Shown one piece after another: positions 7,522 to 16,123 of a DNA stretch of 38,773 bases; the stretch's first letter is position 1, and each line of letters opens with the position of its first letter. The notes beneath the pieces are model-generated. The model was not told the origin of the DNA. It saw only the letters and a list, made by a program, of their open reading frames with translations, and did no database searches. Origin of the DNA: CAYWJT01 sp964458655 (GTDB taxonomy: Bacteria > Acidobacteriota > Aminicenantia > Aminicenantales > Saccharicenantaceae); assembly GCA_964458655.1 (NCBI GenBank), contig CAYWJT010000020.1, positions 1-38,773 of the forward strand, read 5' to 3'. The position numbers and the translations under genes are program-made.

Positions 7522-9147
7522 TTACTGGAAAAGGGCGACGTCGATCTCTTTCTTGAAGCTGAAGCGGCGCTCTTTGAACAGCCTCAGGCAGGCGTCGACC
7601 ACCTGTAGGTCGTACCTGATGCCCCGGCCGCGGCGGATCTCCTCCAAGGCCTTCTCCATGCCCAGCCCCGGCCTGTAAGGCCGGTGCGACGAGAGGGCCT
7701 CGACCACGTCGGCCACGGCCAGGATACGGGCCTCGGTCAGGATGGCGTCCCCGTTCAGGCCGTCCGGGTAGCCCGTCCCGTCCAGGCGCTCATGGTGCTG
7801 GAGTATGATCTGGGCGACCGGCCAGGGGAACTCTATCTTCTTAAGTATGTCGAATCCGACGCGTGGGTGCTCCTTGATCAACTGGAATTCCGTCTTGGTG
7901 AGCCGGGCGGGCTTGGTCAGGATCTCGGCCGGCATGGCGATCTTGCCGATGTCGTGTATGATGCCGGCCATGCGCAGGCCTTCGACCTTGTCCGAGGGCA
8001 GCCGCATCTCCTCGGCGATGGCCACGGCCAGGCTGGCCACGCGGCGCTGATGGCCGGCCGTGTAGAGGTCCCTCATCTCGATCGTCAGCGACATGGCGTC
8101 TATGGTCCCCTCCAGGGCCTTGGCCAGCTTCTCGAGCGTGTGCTCGAGCTGGGTCCGGGAACGATGCGTCTCCATGATCTTGCCGTAGAGTTCCTGGTTC
8201 ACCCGCGACAGCTCCTCGGTCCGCCTGGAAACGCGCATCTCCAGCTCCTGCTTGACGAGGCGGAGCTCCTTTTCCATGCGGATGCGCTCGCTTATCTCCC
8301 GCTCCAGCTCGACGGACCTGTTGGATACCCTGTCCTCGAGCGAGCGGTTGAGCGCCTCCATCTCCCTGTAGGTCTTCTCCATGCCTTCCAGCATGGTGTT
8401 GAAGGCCCGGGCCAGGCCGCCGATCTCATCCCGGGAGAAAACGCGGGCCCTCTGCTTGAGGTCGCCACGGGCGACCCGCTCGGCCGTCCTGGTCATCTGG
8501 ACGAGCGGCCGCGTGATGACGCTCGAGAAGACGAAGGCCAGGACCAGGCCGAGGGCGAACACCGCGGCCGTCACCTCGGCGACCACTGCCTTTTCCCGGC
8601 CGACCTTTTGCGCCAGCTCGGGGAATGAGAAGCCTATATATAGGCTGCCGATGACGGCGCCGTCGCTCTCCAGGCTGATCTTCTTGCGGAAGAGTTCCCG
8701 CAGGCCCGTGGTCGAGGCGCTTTCGTCCGTCTGCCTGTAGAACGACCGGGCGGCGGCCTCTCCGTTCACGGCGGCGGCCACGTTGCCCTCAGCGTCCTCA
8801 AAGACGGCGTACTTCACCGCCTCGAACCGGCCGCAGGCGCGGGCCAGGGCTTCGGCCAGGCTCTCTTCCCCGTGTCCCGCCGCGGCGGCCGAGACCGCTT
8901 CGGCGATCAACCCGGTCATGGCCTCCGCGACCTGCCCGGCCCCGCCGCGCATGAACCTGTCCGTCCTCCGCGGAGAATCAAGGAGGAAAAAGACGCAGAC
9001 GGCCAGTATCAGGATGAAGAAGGTCAGGAAGATCTTGGTCCGTATCTTCCTGGGCCCGATCCTGCCCAACAGGCCCATGGCCAGGGCAGGCCGGACAGGG
9101 CCGACATCGACTGCCGGGCCCAACTCACCCGCGGCGCGGCTGCTCAT
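7522..9147 (-). CDS. Membrane HAMP/HD-GYP domain protein (probable c-di-GMP phosphodiesterase)
   Basis: A 541-residue membrane protein. A first transmembrane helix (about 38-56) is followed by a roughly 125-residue extracytoplasmic sensor region, a second helix (about 187-210), a HAMP domain (about 210-265) and a long coiled coil (about 265-360). The HD-GYP domain is complete: H398/D399 in HDIGK, then HHERLDGTGYPDGL with GYP at 459-461. Such domains hydrolyse the second messenger cyclic di-GMP, which often controls pili and secretion. This would fit the neighbouring pilus-type operon, but the link is inferred. The ATG at 9147 has GGAGAG nine bases upstream. The gene stands alone between the aldolase operon and the tRNA-tilS promoter. 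Confidence 0.93.
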   Translation of the reverse strand: MSSRAAGELGPAVDVGPVRPALAMGLLGRIGPRKIRTKIFLTFFILILAVCVFFLLDSPRRTDRFMRGGAGQVAEAMTGLIAEAVSAAAAGHGEESLAEALARACGRFEAVKYAVFEDAEGNVAAAVNGEAAARSFYRQTDESASTTGLRELFRKKISLESDGAVIGSLYIGFSFPELAQKVGREKAVVAEVTAAVFALGLVLAFVFSSVITRPLVQMTRTAERVARGDLKQRARVFSRDEIGGLARAFNTMLEGMEKTYREMEALNRSLEDRVSNRSVELEREISERIRMEKELRLVKQELEMRVSRRTEELSRVNQELYGKIMETHRSRTQLEHTLEKLAKALEGTIDAMSLTIEMRDLYTAGHQRRVASLAVAIAEEMRLPSDKVEGLRMAGIIHDIGKIAMPAEILTKPARLTKTEFQLIKEHPRVGFDILKKIEFPWPVAQIILQHHERLDGTGYPDGLNGDAILTEARILAVADVVEALSSHRPYRPGLGMEKALEEIRRGRGIRYDLQVVDACLRLFKERRFSFKKEIDVALFQ

Positions 9148-9225
9148 GCTATAGGTCTCTCCAGTGTTCGACTTCCCGTCAAGGATACGCCCGCGGGAGA
9201 CGGGGTCAATGCCCTTCAGGGGTGA

Positions 9226-9276
9226 TTCGGGAGGTTAAGATATCACCCTGGACGGGGTGAAGGGGCGAATCCCGAA
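9226..9276 (-). terminator. Nested hairpin after the AOR/aldolase operon
   Basis: Outer arms TTCGGGA (9226-9232) and TCCCGAA (9270-9276) enclose inner arms TCACCC (9243-9248) and GGGTGA (9255-9260). The structure sits between the aldolase stop codon and the HD-GYP start. It could end the long minus-strand transcript. No U-run follows, so it may be a processing structure or a protein-binding site instead. The rest of the 9148-9284 gap shows nothing else. Confidence 0.3.
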
Positions 9277-9284
9277 ACAGGCGA

Positions 9285-10607
9285 TTACCAGGTCCGGGAC
9301 TTGGCCGGTTCCATGCGTTTCAGGTCGAGTCCCCTCTCGACCGCCCCTATCCTGTAAAGGCAGATCTCGCGGAGCGAAGAGGGGTGGTGGAGGACCTCGG
9401 AGACGGAGTTGGCGCCTACCGCCCAGACTCCGCCGCCCCTGATAACGACGACATGATAGTCATGGAGAAGTCTTACGAGCTCTTCGGTACTGAAATCGGG
9501 GCCTATGACGGGTACGGCGGGGTAGAGAAAGCTGCCTTCGGCGTCCACAGGGAAGATCCGTCCGGCCGGGGCTTTCTCGCCGGGATAGACATACCAGGCG
9601 CAGGCCTCGGCTTCCGGGATGTAGCAATGCATAACGGTCTGGAAGTCGCTCTCGGCATAAATGGTCTTGTGCAGGCGTATCTCGGGATGGTCGCCCGCTT
9701 CGGCCGCCAAAGCCAGCTTCAGCAGGGGGCCGCCGATGTACCTGGGGCTGGAGGCCCTGGGGGCGAAGAGCATGGCGTCCACGCCTCTCAGCGACATGGT
9801 GCCGGTATGGAAAGGCGACAACCGGGACTCGAAGATGCGGTGGCCGGCCTTGATGAATTCCCGGCGGATCTCTTCCTCTTCAGGGAAGTCGTTGCGTTCG
9901 TCGGGCCATTCGCCGTAGGGCAGAAGCGGACAGGGGAAGTGCCGTTCCGGCGCCTTCAGGATCGCGGCGCGGAGCGCTTCCACGTCCACGCCGAGACGTT
10001 CCATGGCCCTGACGACCGCGCCCGAGCCGTTGCCCACGGCCAGCAGGAAGAAAGCCTCCTTTAGGCTCCTTCCCCGGGCCATGGCCCCGTGGCCGAATAT
10101 GATCGTAAGGGGATGCCGCTCCAGGCGCTCCGGCACCGTCCGGGCCATCTCCGGCGAGCCGCTGGGCACGGCGAACCAGTCCACCGGGACGCCCGGCCCC
10201 AGATGGTGGAAGCCGAGCGGGTCGACCGGCACGAAATCGCGCGGCCGCGAAGGCTTCGGTTCGTCGTCGAGAGTGGCTACGGTCAGCTCCTTCACGTGGG
10301 CGTGCATGGAGGCGCCGACGCCGGGTATGGACAGGATCCGGGCGTGAATGTCGGTTTCGGAGGAGGACTTGTAGTAGCCGAAATCCGTCCCCCCGACCGA
10401 GAGGAAACAGATCTGGTCGGGCTCCAGGTCGCCTTTCTGGGAGCCGGTGGCCGTGATGACGATCTCGTCCCCGCCCGCGGCGTTGCGGCGGCGGACGGCC
10501 ATGTTGCCGCTGTGGCTGTCCTGGATATCGCAGGCCAAAGAGGCCCGGCCCACGGCCTGGAAAAGGCGCAGGAGCTCTTCGTCGGCCGACCACCTCGGAG
10601 CGCTCAT
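9285..10607 (-). CDS. Tandem class II aldolase/adducin-domain protein, second domain degenerate
   Basis: A 440-residue protein made of two class II aldolase-like domains. Domain 1 (about 1-215) keeps the family's features: SGNMAVR phosphate loop, glutamate in SSSETDIH, metal ligands in MHAHV, and a third histidine in FGHGAMARG. Domain 2 (about 225-425) repeats the layout, with TGTMSLR, an EIRLHKTIY segment, MHCYIP and VIRGGGVWAVG. It has lost the second histidine of HxH and the histidine before the glycine pair, so it should not bind the metal in the usual way. Family members cleave sugar phosphates such as fuculose-1-phosphate to give an aldehyde plus dihydroxyacetone phosphate. The start overlaps the AOR stop (ATGA), so its aldehyde product may be the AOR's substrate (inference). 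Confidence 0.9.
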   Translation of the reverse strand: MSAPRWSADEELLRLFQAVGRASLACDIQDSHSGNMAVRRRNAAGGDEIVITATGSQKGDLEPDQICFLSVGGTDFGYYKSSSETDIHARILSIPGVGASMHAHVKELTVATLDDEPKPSRPRDFVPVDPLGFHHLGPGVPVDWFAVPSGSPEMARTVPERLERHPLTIIFGHGAMARGRSLKEAFFLLAVGNGSGAVVRAMERLGVDVEALRAAILKAPERHFPCPLLPYGEWPDERNDFPEEEEIRREFIKAGHRIFESRLSPFHTGTMSLRGVDAMLFAPRASSPRYIGGPLLKLALAAEAGDHPEIRLHKTIYAESDFQTVMHCYIPEAEACAWYVYPGEKAPAGRIFPVDAEGSFLYPAVPVIGPDFSTEELVRLLHDYHVVVIRGGGVWAVGANSVSEVLHHPSSLREICLYRIGAVERGLDLKRMEPAKSRTW

Positions 10608-12457
10608 GACCGCCTCCCTTTTATACCCAAGCTTTCCAGAAGCTCCCGGCCCGGCCGGCCCTTCTCGTCCCAGCCTCGGACCCGGTAATAGTCGCGCCTC
10701 AACCGGGCCTGGTCCTCGCGGCTGACCGCCCTTTCCCGACCGCCGACCACGACCGGAACGTCGGCGAACCGGTCCGGCAGGGCGTCGTCCTCCTCCCTCA
10801 GGCCGGCCTCCAGGTTGAAGAGCCGCTCGAGGGCCGCGACGCGGTTCTCGATCTCCTGGAAACGAGCCACGGAGAAATCGCGGCCGGTGACGCCGCTCAC
10901 CATCCTGGCCCAGGGCTCATGGGCATAGGCGAAACCCGTGAAGCGGCAGACGCACAGGCTGTCCTGCAGTATTCCCAGGTTCTGCATGTTGCGGATGGTC
11001 AGGGGCGCTTGGACCAGGCTGAAGCGGGGCACTTCCTTGGTCCCGCCGAAAAAGGCCAGCGAGACGGCGTAGCCGCCGCGCAGGTGGCAGGCGCCCGTGG
11101 GCGAGGTCATGTAGCCCAGGGCCTGGGTGTAGGAAGCCCGCGGGTCGTACCCCGGTATCTCGAGCTTTTTGACGGTCATCGAGGCGCCGGGCCGGCCGCG
11201 GCGCTCGGCCAGCCTGTAGGAACCCTCGGCCAGCTCGTCGCCGAAGCCGCGGCGCCAGGCCGTCATCACGGCCAACTTTTCCAGGGCCTCGGCCCGGCCG
11301 AACGACAGGTCCAGGCCGCCCGTCTGCTCGGCCCTGATGAGCCCGCTCTCGTAAAGCTCCATGGCGCAGGCGACGGTGCCCCCGAAAGAGATGGTGTCGA
11401 TGCCGAGCTCGTTCAGACGGTAATTGGCCAGGGTTACGGCTTCGAGGTCGTAGACGCCGCAGACGGGCCCGAGCAGGACCGCCGTCTCGAATTCCGGCCC
11501 TTCCCCCCTCTCCTCGCGGCCGTCGCGCGCAACACGGGTATAACGCTGACAGCCGATCGGGCAAAGGTAGCAGGAGCCGGCTTTTTCGAGCAGGCTGCGG
11601 GCCAGGGCCTCTCCCGACATCCTCTCGACGTCTTCCTCCCTGTGGCTCGTGTCCTGGAAATTGCGATGCGGCAGCATGCCGATCAGGTTGATGAGCTCGA
11701 CCAGGCCGGCCGTCCCCAGCTCGCGCAGGATGCGTTTCGTGACCGGCGCCTGTTTCATCAGGTACAGGGCCTGGTCGAGGCCGGCCCTGTATTTGTCGTT
11801 GTCGGCAATCGCGATCCTGGACTTGCCCCTGACCCTGACGGCTTTGAGCTTCTTGCTCCCCCAGACGGCTCCCGGGCCGCAACGGCCGAAGACCCTGTTG
11901 CGGTCGTTGGCCACCGCCGAGAACCGCACCAGGTTCTCTCCGGCCGGCCCGATGCAGAGCACGCGGTAGGGGTTGCCGGTTTCCCCGCCGGCCGTGAGGG
12001 CATCGGTGGTCTCGTGCGTGGTTTTGCCCCAGAGATGTCCGGCGGGCATGAGCTCGACCCTCTCCGGCGAAATGTCGAGCATTACAGGCGACCGCGAGGC
12101 GCCTTTGATGACCAGGACGTCGTAGCCCGCGGCCTTGAAGCCGGCTCCCCACGTGCCTCCGGAGTTCGAAGTCCCGAGCATTCCGGTAAGGGGCGACTTG
12201 AAAGCCATGTGGCCCCGGCCGGCCGTCGGGGCGCTCGACCCGACAAGTGGCGAAGAAGCGATGACCACGGCGTTCCCCGGCCCGAGCGGGTCGCAGCCCG
12301 GGTCGATGGTGTCGTAGAGGATCCGGGCCGCGAGACCCCGGCCGCCGAGATAATCCAGAGCCAGCGAGAGGTCGAGGGGAAGCGTCCGCACCGAGCCGGC
12401 GCTGAGGTCGACTTCCAGGACCCGGCCGTGAAAACCGGGCATCATGCTCTGGCTCAT
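10604..12457 (-). CDS. aor: Aldehyde ferredoxin oxidoreductase (tungsten AOR family)
   Basis: A 617-residue cytoplasmic enzyme of the family that oxidises aldehydes to carboxylic acids and reduces ferredoxin, using a bis-pterin tungsten (or molybdenum) cofactor and a [4Fe-4S] cluster. The cluster ligands are visible as C296-x2-C299-x3-C303 plus C502 or C504, almost the spacing of the archaeal AOR. The N-terminal GRVLEVDLSAGSV and the pterin-binding region NDRNRVFGRCGPGAVWGSK are typical. I start at the ATG at 12457, which gives the usual length, although the frame is open 114 bases further. The Shine-Dalgarno is weak, and ATGs at 12445 and 12442 are alternatives. A 214-bp gap containing no gene separates it from moaD upstream. 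Its stop overlaps the aldolase start by 4 bp. The aldehyde oxidised is unknown. Confidence 0.95.
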   Translation of the reverse strand: MSQSMMPGFHGRVLEVDLSAGSVRTLPLDLSLALDYLGGRGLAARILYDTIDPGCDPLGPGNAVVIASSPLVGSSAPTAGRGHMAFKSPLTGMLGTSNSGGTWGAGFKAAGYDVLVIKGASRSPVMLDISPERVELMPAGHLWGKTTHETTDALTAGGETGNPYRVLCIGPAGENLVRFSAVANDRNRVFGRCGPGAVWGSKKLKAVRVRGKSRIAIADNDKYRAGLDQALYLMKQAPVTKRILRELGTAGLVELINLIGMLPHRNFQDTSHREEDVERMSGEALARSLLEKAGSCYLCPIGCQRYTRVARDGREERGEGPEFETAVLLGPVCGVYDLEAVTLANYRLNELGIDTISFGGTVACAMELYESGLIRAEQTGGLDLSFGRAEALEKLAVMTAWRRGFGDELAEGSYRLAERRGRPGASMTVKKLEIPGYDPRASYTQALGYMTSPTGACHLRGGYAVSLAFFGGTKEVPRFSLVQAPLTIRNMQNLGILQDSLCVCRFTGFAYAHEPWARMVSGVTGRDFSVARFQEIENRVAALERLFNLEAGLREEDDALPDRFADVPVVVGGRERAVSREDQARLRRDYYRVRGWDEKGRPGRELLESLGIKGRRS

Positions 12458-12671
12458 GTCTGTTTCGCTTTCTCGGGAACAAAGGATATCAGAAGGCCGA
12501 ACCCTCCGCAAGGAAGCGCGGCTCGGTGAAGTCGAGCGCCGCTTTTTCCGCTGTGCCGGCCGACCATGCACGGCCGTTCACCTGGGCGGCAAAGATCTGG
12601 TCGGCCCTTCCGGAAGGCCATCGAGACGATTTATTCCATCTTATAATGAAGCGGCAACAGAGACCGTATCT

Positions 12672-12947
12672 TCAGCCGCCGCCCATGAAGGGGAAGACGG
12701 CCACAGTGTCGCCGTCCTTTAGCCGCGCGGCCTGTAGGTCCGACGCGTCAGCCGGCAGGCCGTTGACCAGCACGACGACGTGGCCTCTGAGCTTCCGGCC
12801 TTCCAAGATCTCAGCACGCTTTTCAGGGGTGTCGCAGATGCGTTCGAGAAGGTCTTCCAGGCCGGCCCCTTCCGGGAGCTCAGCCGCGACCTCTTTGGCC
12901 CCGAAGAGCCGCCTGTAGGTGGCGAAGAACCTAACCCTGACCGTCAT
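12672..12947 (-). CDS. MoaD/ThiS-type sulfur carrier
   Basis: A 91-residue ubiquitin-fold protein whose C-terminus ends in a GG pair (FPFMGGG), the site that is adenylated and thiocarboxylated in MoaD and ThiS. The start MTVRVRFFATYRRLFG and the middle VVVLVNG segment fit MoaD. MoaD supplies sulfur for the pterin dithiolene of molybdenum and tungsten cofactors. Its place upstream of the AOR gene suggests a dedicated role in tungstopterin supply, as often seen beside AOR genes. The first 17 bases overlap the NTPase gene, so the two are probably co-translated. No activating enzyme (MoeB/ThiF) is in the window. Confidence 0.9.
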   Translation of the reverse strand: MTVRVRFFATYRRLFGAKEVAAELPEGAGLEDLLERICDTPEKRAEILEGRKLRGHVVVLVNGLPADASDLQAARLKDGDTVAVFPFMGGG

Positions 12948-13467
12948 CGAGCTTCCGCGTCCCGAACAGGCAGCTTTCGACCAGCTGCTCGGCGCTGGGG
13001 TCCTTTATGTCGAATGTCATCACGCCGGCCGGGCCGAGCCTGGCCACGACTTCTTCCAGGATGTCTTCCCTGACGACCACAAGCACGCGCAGGCCGGGCC
13101 TGGAGACGACCGCTTGGAGCTCCCGCCAGACGCCCCCTCCGGCGAGCTCGAGGGGCCCGACCTCATCCACCACCAAAAGCTCCTCCGGCCGGGCGGCCGC
13201 TATTATGCTCCTGGCCTGTTCCAGGGCCTCGGGGACGAAATAAAAGGGCCCATAGCTCTCCGCTCCGGGAAGGGGCTTCCTGACCAGGAACGGCCGCAGC
13301 CGACCGTCCCTGAGGTCGAGCAGGTCGTATTCCGTGCCCGAGTCTCCGGAAACCGCGATGCTCAGGTAGCCGCTCACCTGATGGCCGCGTTCCTGCCACC
13401 TCGCCAGGGCCCGGCGCAGGAAATTGGTCTTGCCGCTGTGCAGGGGCCCCGAAAGGACGACTATCAA
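12931..13467 (-). CDS. THEP1-like nucleoside-triphosphatase
   Basis: A 178-residue P-loop protein. Walker A is GPLHSGKT (residues 7-14) and Walker B is LLVVDEVGPLEL (D101, E102), matching the THEP1/NTPase_1 family that hydrolyses nucleoside triphosphates in vitro but has no settled physiological role. The start is a TTG at 13467, the only position that begins the family's first beta strand. It lies eight bases after the secretin stop codon, so the gene appears to be the first of a metabolic segment added to the secretion operon. With moaD and aor downstream, a role in cofactor (pterin/metal) handling is a reasonable inference. A MobB-like function is a weaker alternative. Confidence 0.85.
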   Translation of the reverse strand: MIVVLSGPLHSGKTNFLRRALARWQERGHQVSGYLSIAVSGDSGTEYDLLDLRDGRLRPFLVRKPLPGAESYGPFYFVPEALEQARSIIAAARPEELLVVDEVGPLELAGGGVWRELQAVVSRPGLRVLVVVREDILEEVVARLGPAGVMTFDIKDPSAEQLVESCLFGTRKLDDGQG

Positions 13468-13475
13468 TTCCGGCC

Positions 13476-15626
13476 CTACCTTATCATGACGTGCGACCCG
13501 GAGGAGTCGAGCCTTACGGGACGGCCGTCGACACCGAGGGCCGCGACGCCGGAAACGATCACTTCAGTCTCGCCGGCCTGGAGAGGCTCGAATACCAGCC
13601 AGGCCAGCGTGCCCTGGCCCTTGAAGCCCCGGCCGATGTTGGGGCTGGTGAAGCCTATGGTACAGCCCCCGCCGCTCGAAGTCTTGAAGAAAGGCACCTT
13701 CTCGCCGAGCTGCTGGATGAGGCCGCCCTCGACGATCTCCTTCAGCCGGACGAGCTGGGGATTGAAGCTGATGTTTACCGAGGCGTTGGCCACTTCCCTC
13801 TCGGCGCTGAGCTCGACGCTCAGGCGGAATTCGCCGCCCTCCCTGGGGATCTCGAAGCTCGCCGGCGTAAGGTAGACGGAATTGGCCGCAGACATATCGG
13901 GCGGTTCTGGCGCCTCCATGACCGGCCGCTCCTCTTCCGCCAGAGGCGGTTCGACCCGTCCGCCGGCCAGACCGCTGAGGCCTTCCGGCTCAACCCAGAG
14001 CGGCTTCAGGTCTTCCTCGCTGACCTCGAACGGCCGGATGATGTAAGGGGTCAGAGTCAGCACGACGTCCGTCTTGTCGATGACCGTATCGGTCGTCGAG
14101 AACAGCGTGCCCAGGAACGGCAGGTCCTTGAGCCCGGGGATGCCGCGGACCGATTTCCTCTCCTCGTCCTTGAGCAGGCCGGCCAGGAGGTTGGTCTCGC
14201 CGTCCTTGAGCCGGATCACGTTCTTGACCTCGCGGGTGGAGATAATGGGGATGCCGGCGACGCCGGTGCCGGTGATGGCCGAGATCTTTATCTCCACCTC
14301 CAGGGTCACTTCTTTCTCGTAATGCAGGCGCGGCTTGAGCTTGATCTCGATGCCCACATCCTGCTGGGTGTAATTAACGATGGGCTGGGTGTTGACGCCA
14401 CCGGCGGCGATCGGCGTGAACGTGGCCTGCGGGATGGGCACCTTCTGCCCGACGAGGTAGCTTATCTCCTCGCCGCCGATGCCCCGCAGACGCGGCTGGG
14501 CGATGATCCGAGTGTCGGAATCGGAGGTCAGGAACTGGATCAGGGCCATGGGCACGGTCATCTCGTAATTGGCCAGGTCGCCCAGGTTTATGCCCGTCAC
14601 CCTGAACCAGCCGGTGTCGGTGCCGCCCTGAACCGGGTTGAGCCTGAAACCGATGCTGTTCTGGGCATAATCGGTGGAAATCGTGCCCTGGCTCAGGTCC
14701 ACGCCCAGCCTCTGGAGCTTCTGCCGCGATACTTCCATGATCTCGACGTCCACCAGCACCTCGCCCCGGGGCTTGTCCCACTTGCGGAGCAGGCGGCCGA
14801 TCGTCTCCACGACGGCCTGTGTGTCCCTGACCGTGAGGGCGTTCAGGTTCTTGTCGACCTGGATGTTGGGCACCCGGTACTGGCTGCGCATGAGCGCCGT
14901 GAGCTGCTGCTGGACGTCCTGGACGTTGATGTTGGACAGGTAGAAAGTCTTGATGACGTTGAGCTCGTACTGCTGGCGCTTCTGGACGTTGTCCGGAGCG
15001 ACCAGGATGGTCCGTCCGTCGATGACGCGGTAGAAGTTGCGGCTGGCGGCGCAGAGAAAGGCCACCGCCTCTTCCAGGTCCTTGCCGGAAAGGTCGGCCG
15101 CCAGGCTGGTGTCGCGGAACTGTTCGTCGAAGATGAAGTTGACCCCGGCCATTCGGCCCAGGGACGTGAACATGGACTTGAGCGAGACCGGCGTCCTGAA
15201 GCTCAGGTTGAACTTCTCCCGGCTGGCCTCCAGACGGATCGGGGCCTGCATCGTCTCCTCGCGCGGCTTGGCGGCCGCCTCGGCTCCCTGCTGCAGCCGG
15301 GCCATCTCCTGCCTGATGACGTGGCTGGCAGGGTCGAAGGACTGGGCCTTGCTGTAGGCGTCCATGGCCGCCGGCTTGTTGCCCTGGGCGACGAACAGGC
15401 GCGCGGCCTGCAGATAATAAAGGCTGGCCATGGCCCTGGCCCTGGCCAAGGCCACCCGATAAGCCGGCTCCTTGGGGTTCTCGAGAGCCGCTTTCTGATA
15501 GTAGCTGACGGCCTCTTCGTAATTCCGGTTGACCTCGGCCTGGGCGCCGAGATGATAGTCGCGGCTGAGCGTGGCGCAGGCGCTTATAAGAAAGATCAGC
15601 CCGATGGCGACGGCTGTTTTTCTCAT
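13476..15626 (-). CDS. Secretin (PilQ/GspD type) lipoprotein with TPR N-terminus and cohesin-like C-terminal domain
   Basis: A 716-residue outer-membrane channel subunit. A lipoprotein signal peptide ends at LISA-C17. Residues about 20-105 are TPR-like, about 130-190 an STN/N0 domain (SLKSMFTSLGRMAGVNFIF), and about 205-285 a secretin N1/N2 domain. The beta-barrel secretin domain spans about 290-535, with the signature RGIPGLKDLPFLGTLF and the end TLTPYIIRP. After a proline/glutamate-rich linker, residues about 590-716 look like a cohesin-type beta-sandwich (VELSAEREVANASVNISFNP, a GQGTLAWLVFEP segment). That tail is absent from classical PilQ and GspD. The start overlaps the PilP-like gene stop by ATGA. 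It should form the exit pore of the pilus/secretion machine encoded upstream. Confidence 0.93.
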   Translation of the reverse strand: MRKTAVAIGLIFLISACATLSRDYHLGAQAEVNRNYEEAVSYYQKAALENPKEPAYRVALARARAMASLYYLQAARLFVAQGNKPAAMDAYSKAQSFDPASHVIRQEMARLQQGAEAAAKPREETMQAPIRLEASREKFNLSFRTPVSLKSMFTSLGRMAGVNFIFDEQFRDTSLAADLSGKDLEEAVAFLCAASRNFYRVIDGRTILVAPDNVQKRQQYELNVIKTFYLSNINVQDVQQQLTALMRSQYRVPNIQVDKNLNALTVRDTQAVVETIGRLLRKWDKPRGEVLVDVEIMEVSRQKLQRLGVDLSQGTISTDYAQNSIGFRLNPVQGGTDTGWFRVTGINLGDLANYEMTVPMALIQFLTSDSDTRIIAQPRLRGIGGEEISYLVGQKVPIPQATFTPIAAGGVNTQPIVNYTQQDVGIEIKLKPRLHYEKEVTLEVEIKISAITGTGVAGIPIISTREVKNVIRLKDGETNLLAGLLKDEERKSVRGIPGLKDLPFLGTLFSTTDTVIDKTDVVLTLTPYIIRPFEVSEEDLKPLWVEPEGLSGLAGGRVEPPLAEEERPVMEAPEPPDMSAANSVYLTPASFEIPREGGEFRLSVELSAEREVANASVNISFNPQLVRLKEIVEGGLIQQLGEKVPFFKTSSGGGCTIGFTSPNIGRGFKGQGTLAWLVFEPLQAGETEVIVSGVAALGVDGRPVRLDSSGSHVMIR

Positions 15627-16123
15627 GACCGTTCTCCTTGCCGATGGAAGACTTGCTTCACGGCGTCCGGCCCCGAGACCTCGATCTCGTCCGGCGTCAG
15701 ACGCGTCACCCTGAAGCCGGGAACGATCTCCTCGTCCGCCGCGACCGTGAGCGTCTGGCCCTGGAAGACGACGATGGCGGTCACCCGCTCTCCGCTGCGC
15801 ACGAAGCCCAGATAGGCCAGCTCGAGCCGAGGCGATCTCTCTTCGGCCGCGCCCGACTGCGGTTTCGGGCCTGTGCGTCCTGATTCGGCCGCCGGGGCCT
15901 GGGTCAGCGGCCGGAAGATGTCACGAATGACGCGGACGTCTTCCTCCAGCCCGGACTCGAGCAGCCGTTTCAGGACGAGCGGCCCTGCGGACTCAGCCGC
16001 CCGCTCGTTCCCTTTCCGGGCCTGAAAACCCCCGCGGCCGCTTCCCGCCGCGGGGCGGGCGCAGAGCAGCCCGACTGCAAGCGACATGACCAGCGCCGAC
16101 TTCAAGACCGACTTATGTCCCAT
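15623..16123 (-). CDS. PilP/GspC-like periplasmic linker protein
   Basis: A 166-residue protein with an N-terminal hydrophobic signal or anchor (about 6-22). A charged, variable stretch follows, then a C-terminal beta-rich module (about 98-160) with LAYLGFVRSGERVTAIVVF and IVPGFRVTRLTPDEIEV. That module resembles the HR domain of GspC and the C-terminal domain of PilP, which bind the secretin N0 domain. Position between pilO and the secretin supports this. It overlaps pilO by 11 bp and the secretin by 4 bp. Sequence similarity to named families is modest, so the call relies partly on gene order. Confidence 0.75.
   Translation of the reverse strand: MGHKSVLKSALVMSLAVGLLCARPAAGSGRGGFQARKGNERAAESAGPLVLKRLLESGLEEDVRVIRDIFRPLTQAPAAESGRTGPKPQSGAAEERSPRLELAYLGFVRSGERVTAIVVFQGQTLTVAADEEIVPGFRVTRLTPDEIEVSGPDAVKQVFHRQGERS

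Noticed and set aside
10919..12529. Long plus-strand frames antisense to the AOR gene, and likewise 13491-15815 opposite the secretin
   Set aside because: Their partners carry complete conserved motifs, while these frames show none.
12458..12671. A promoter or small gene between moaD and aor
   Set aside because: TATAAG-like sequence occurs on the minus strand but without a matching -35, and no convincing reading frame is present.
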